Both the position numbers and the translations under genes were made by a program. Source: Clostridiales bacterium (lineage in GTDB: Bacteria; Bacillota; Clostridia; Oscillospirales; Ruminococcaceae). Taken from it: a stretch of 8,780 nt of DNA. The notes beneath the pieces were generated by a model. The model had not been told where the DNA came from and did not search any database. It saw only the letters and a program-made list of their open reading frames with translations. Shown here piece by piece: positions 6,438 to 8,780 of this stretch (its first letter is position 1; each line of letters begins with the position of its first letter). The stretch covers positions 1 to 8,780 of the forward strand of contig JAAZIT010000208.1 in assembly GCA_012800685.1 (NCBI GenBank), read 5' to 3'.

Positions 6438-8252
6438 ATGAAAGAACAGAATAAATTTAAAGACAATGATAAGTCTGTTCAGAAGGTAACTGTTCAGCGT
6501 TCTCCTAAAGACGTTGAGGTTAAATCTATAAAGATTATTCAAACAGATGTTATTAAATCTGATTCAAAGTCAGATAAGGAAAGAAAAGATATATTAAATG
6601 TAGATGCTAGCTTACAAAATGTTGTTGAGCCTAGAAAGGTTAATTTTAAAATTGCTGATGATAAGCAAAAGGAAGAAATTCAAATAAACCTTTCATCTAA
6701 AAGCTTGAAAAAAATCAAGAACGACCAAAAGAAAAAGCTTGCAGAGGAAAAAGAACGTTTAAAGGCTAAGGCGAATTTAATTCACAGTACAAATAAAATT
6801 AAAGCCGATATGCCTAAAAATAAAGAAGTTGTTAAATCAAAGGTAACCACTGAAAATATTGGGCATGAAGAGGTTAAAAAATATAATTTAGAGTTTATGG
6901 TGCTAAATGTTGGAGTTATAATGATTACAATTTTAGCGTTAACCTTTAGCTTGGTGTTTTTAAGTCGTTCCTCTGGCTTTTCTGAATCTGAAAATAGAGA
7001 GCTTTATACTTTTCCTAAGTTTTCAATGGAAAGCTTATTAAATGGGGATTTCACTAGTGGAATAACCGACTTTTTTACAGATACAGTTCCTAATCGTGAA
7101 AAGCTAAAATCCATGACAAAAAAATTCTCGGGATATTTAGGGTTTTCTCCAAGCAATGCCTCTGTTGTAAATGCTGGAACTATTGTAAATGATGAGAAAT
7201 TTACAGGTACAACCCCTAATAACGATGTTACAATTTATACTGGAACAAGACCAACAGGGGACTTGTCAAATATTGGAACCGGAAGCAAACCAGTAGCAAC
7301 AAATCCACAAGTGATGACTGAAAATAAAGACAATGATCCAGTTGGTAATGGTGGTATTGACGAAATACAAAACGGTATTCTCGTAATAAATAAGGGTACG
7401 GATAAAGTTAGGGCTATGGAGCTTTATGGTGGAAACTTTAAGGTTGGAAAGCAATTTGCAGAAACCTTGAACAGGTATAAAACCGACTTAGGTTCATATG
7501 TGAATGTATATAATATGTCTATTCCTATGTCTGTTGCATACTATTTACCAAAAGAATTTAAGGATCAAAGTGCGAGTGTTCCAGATAATATTAATAACAT
7601 TGTTTCACACCTCAAGGACGTTGTTAATGTTGATGCTTATTCAGCTTTAAATGCCCATAAGAATGAGTATATATATTCAAGAACTGATCACCATTGGCAA
7701 CCACTAGGTGCTTATTATGCAGCTGAAGCTTTTGCTAAACAGGCTAAGGTTGATTTTGCACCACTAAGCAGCTATGAAAAAATGGTTAAGGGAAACTATG
7801 TAGGTACACTATATGGAAGTAGTGGTGAGGCTCAACTTAACGAAAACCCAGATACATTTACCTATTACAAGCCATCAAATGAATATACAACTTATTACTA
7901 TCAGCCAAATTTAACTGGTAAAGAAAAAAGCACATTGTTCTTTGATTGGGCAACCGGAGTAAACACATATTCTGTTTTTCTAGGAAAAGACAATATTGTA
8001 ACTCAAATTGATACCGATGTGAAAAACGGAAGAACCTTAGTTATTTATAAGGATAGCTTTGGAAATGCAATTGTACCATTTTTAGTTGGTTCATTCGAGC
8101 ATATTTACGTATGCGATTATAGATTTACAGAATTTAACGCAATTGATTTTTGTAATCAGGTTGGGGCAACAGATTTTCTCTTTGCATCATCACTTTTTAC
8201 AAATACAACTGCAAGTAAGGTTGACAAGATTGAGAGCAACCGTACAAGATAA
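6438..8252 (+). CDS. DHHW family SGNH-like membrane protein (AlgX/AlgJ-like)
   Basis: Proteins with this domain accompany MBOAT transferases and act outside the membrane in O-acylation of polysaccharides. Of 604 residues, 1-149 form a Lys/Glu-rich cytoplasmic tail, 150-176 one membrane helix, and the rest is extracellular. ENREL near 186 and DTVPNR (215-220) resemble the start of AlgJ/AlgX domains. A Thr/Gly/Pro/Asn-rich linker covers about 240-310. TDHHWQPLGAYYA (416-428) is the DHHW motif, and KDSFGNA (538-544) carries the probable nucleophile. S540, D417 and H419 would form the SGNH triad by analogy with AlgX. The start follows GGAG (6429-6432) at five bases. The domain itself is complete; the long tail exceeds what the family needs. 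The acceptor sugar is unknown. Confidence 0.88.
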   Translation: MKEQNKFKDNDKSVQKVTVQRSPKDVEVKSIKIIQTDVIKSDSKSDKERKDILNVDASLQNVVEPRKVNFKIADDKQKEEIQINLSSKSLKKIKNDQKKKLAEEKERLKAKANLIHSTNKIKADMPKNKEVVKSKVTTENIGHEEVKKYNLEFMVLNVGVIMITILALTFSLVFLSRSSGFSESENRELYTFPKFSMESLLNGDFTSGITDFFTDTVPNREKLKSMTKKFSGYLGFSPSNASVVNAGTIVNDEKFTGTTPNNDVTIYTGTRPTGDLSNIGTGSKPVATNPQVMTENKDNDPVGNGGIDEIQNGILVINKGTDKVRAMELYGGNFKVGKQFAETLNRYKTDLGSYVNVYNMSIPMSVAYYLPKEFKDQSASVPDNINNIVSHLKDVVNVDAYSALNAHKNEYIYSRTDHHWQPLGAYYAAEAFAKQAKVDFAPLSSYEKMVKGNYVGTLYGSSGEAQLNENPDTFTYYKPSNEYTTYYYQPNLTGKEKSTLFFDWATGVNTYSVFLGKDNIVTQIDTDVKNGRTLVIYKDSFGNAIVPFLVGSFEHIYVCDYRFTEFNAIDFCNQVGATDFLFASSLFTNTTASKVDKIESNRTR

Positions 8253-8267
8253 TAAAGGAGTCTGTTG

Positions 8268-8780
8268 ATGGAAGAATTATGTTACCCTTTTGATAGTGCT
8301 TTAATTTTAAAAAAGAAAAAAAAGCTGAAAAGAATGCTGATTTCAGACACATCAACACGTCTGAAAAAAAAGATAGCTGTACTAGGTGGTTCTACCACAT
8401 CAGACATTATCACTATTTTGGAGCTGTTTTTGCTTGAAAATGGGATTGAACCTGAGTTCTATGAGTCGGAGTACGCACAATATTGGCAGGACGCTGTTTT
8501 TGGAAATGAAGAGCTTGATAGCTTTAAACCTGACCTAGTGTTTATTCATACCACAACAAGAAATTTAACTGAAAAAATTAATCCGTCACTTTCAAAGGAA
8601 CAAGCAAAAGAGGCACTAGAACGTGAGTTTGAGCATTTTAGAACAGCGTGGGAAAGTCTTGATAAAAGATATGGCTGTCCAATAATTCAAAATAACTTTG
8701 AGCTTCCTGCATATAGACTTATGGGAAATAGAGATGCATGGGATAGTAGGGGAATGGTGAATTTTGTTACTAGACTTAAT
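8268..8780 (+). CDS. FkbH-like HAD-IIIC family protein, N-terminal part (partial)
   Basis: The frame is open from the ATG at 8268 to the window edge (171 codons) with AAAGGAG (8254-8260) seven bases upstream and a 15-bp gap to the previous gene. Characteristic segments of the FkbH/HAD-IIIC N-terminal alpha/beta domain are KIAVLGGSTTSDI (35-47), FYESEYAQYWQDAVF (64-78), FKPDLVFIHTTTRNL (86-100) and the typical IIQNNFELPAYRLMGNRDA stretch (about 143-161). FkbH proteins convert 1,3-bisphosphoglycerate to a glyceryl thioester on an acyl carrier protein. The catalytic HAD motif DxDxT normally follows after about residue 200 and is not in the window, so activity cannot be judged. Alternatively it may load another acyl group. 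Position in an MBOAT operon suggests it supplies the acyl donor. Confidence 0.88.
   Translation, partial: MEELCYPFDSALILKKKKKLKRMLISDTSTRLKKKIAVLGGSTTSDIITILELFLLENGIEPEFYESEYAQYWQDAVFGNEELDSFKPDLVFIHTTTRNLTEKINPSLSKEQAKEALEREFEHFRTAWESLDKRYGCPIIQNNFELPAYRLMGNRDAWDSRGMVNFVTRLN

Overview
The window suggests an AT-rich, endospore-forming member of the Firmicutes, most likely a clostridial (Eubacteriales/Oscillospirales-like) bacterium. The main evidence is a complete SpoIVB sporulation protease, the low-GC codon use, Gram-positive ribosome binding sites and near-consensus sigma-A promoters. The exact genus cannot be read from the sequence alone.

Left part (1-1650) looks accessory. A minus-strand gene that runs off the left edge encodes an HNH nuclease with a zinc-binding Cys4 scaffold and at least 300 further residues of unknown function. 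Its likely promoter (1358-1386) is followed by a leader of about 250 nt holding a 27-base hairpin, a perfect A/T palindrome and a possible 20-codon reading frame. Between this promoter and the next tRNA lies gene-free DNA rich in inverted repeats (1457-1559), possibly a remnant of a mobile element. A minus-strand initiator tRNA-fMet (1700-1776) follows, with its own consensus promoter and terminator.

Middle part (1990-4583) is ordinary chromosome: a small MmcQ/YjbR-family protein on the plus strand, converging on spoIVB across a shared terminator, then a divergently transcribed four-helix membrane protein of unknown function.

Right part (4684-8780) is an operon with a strong sigma-A promoter, a leader of about 270 nt capable of alternative pairing, and three genes: an MBOAT membrane O-acyltransferase, a single-pass DHHW/AlgX-like SGNH protein with an unusually long lysine-rich cytoplasmic tail, and the first 171 codons of an FkbH-like HAD-IIIC protein. 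FkbH enzymes load a three-carbon acyl group from glycolytic 1,3-bisphosphoglycerate onto an acyl carrier protein. Together with an MBOAT and an SGNH protein this has the logic of a Dlt system (loader, carrier, membrane channel/transferase, extracellular partner). It is the most interesting feature of the window: a candidate pathway that decorates a cell-envelope polymer with a carrier-bound acyl group, probably not D-alanine or acetate. The acyl carrier protein, if present, would lie beyond the right edge.
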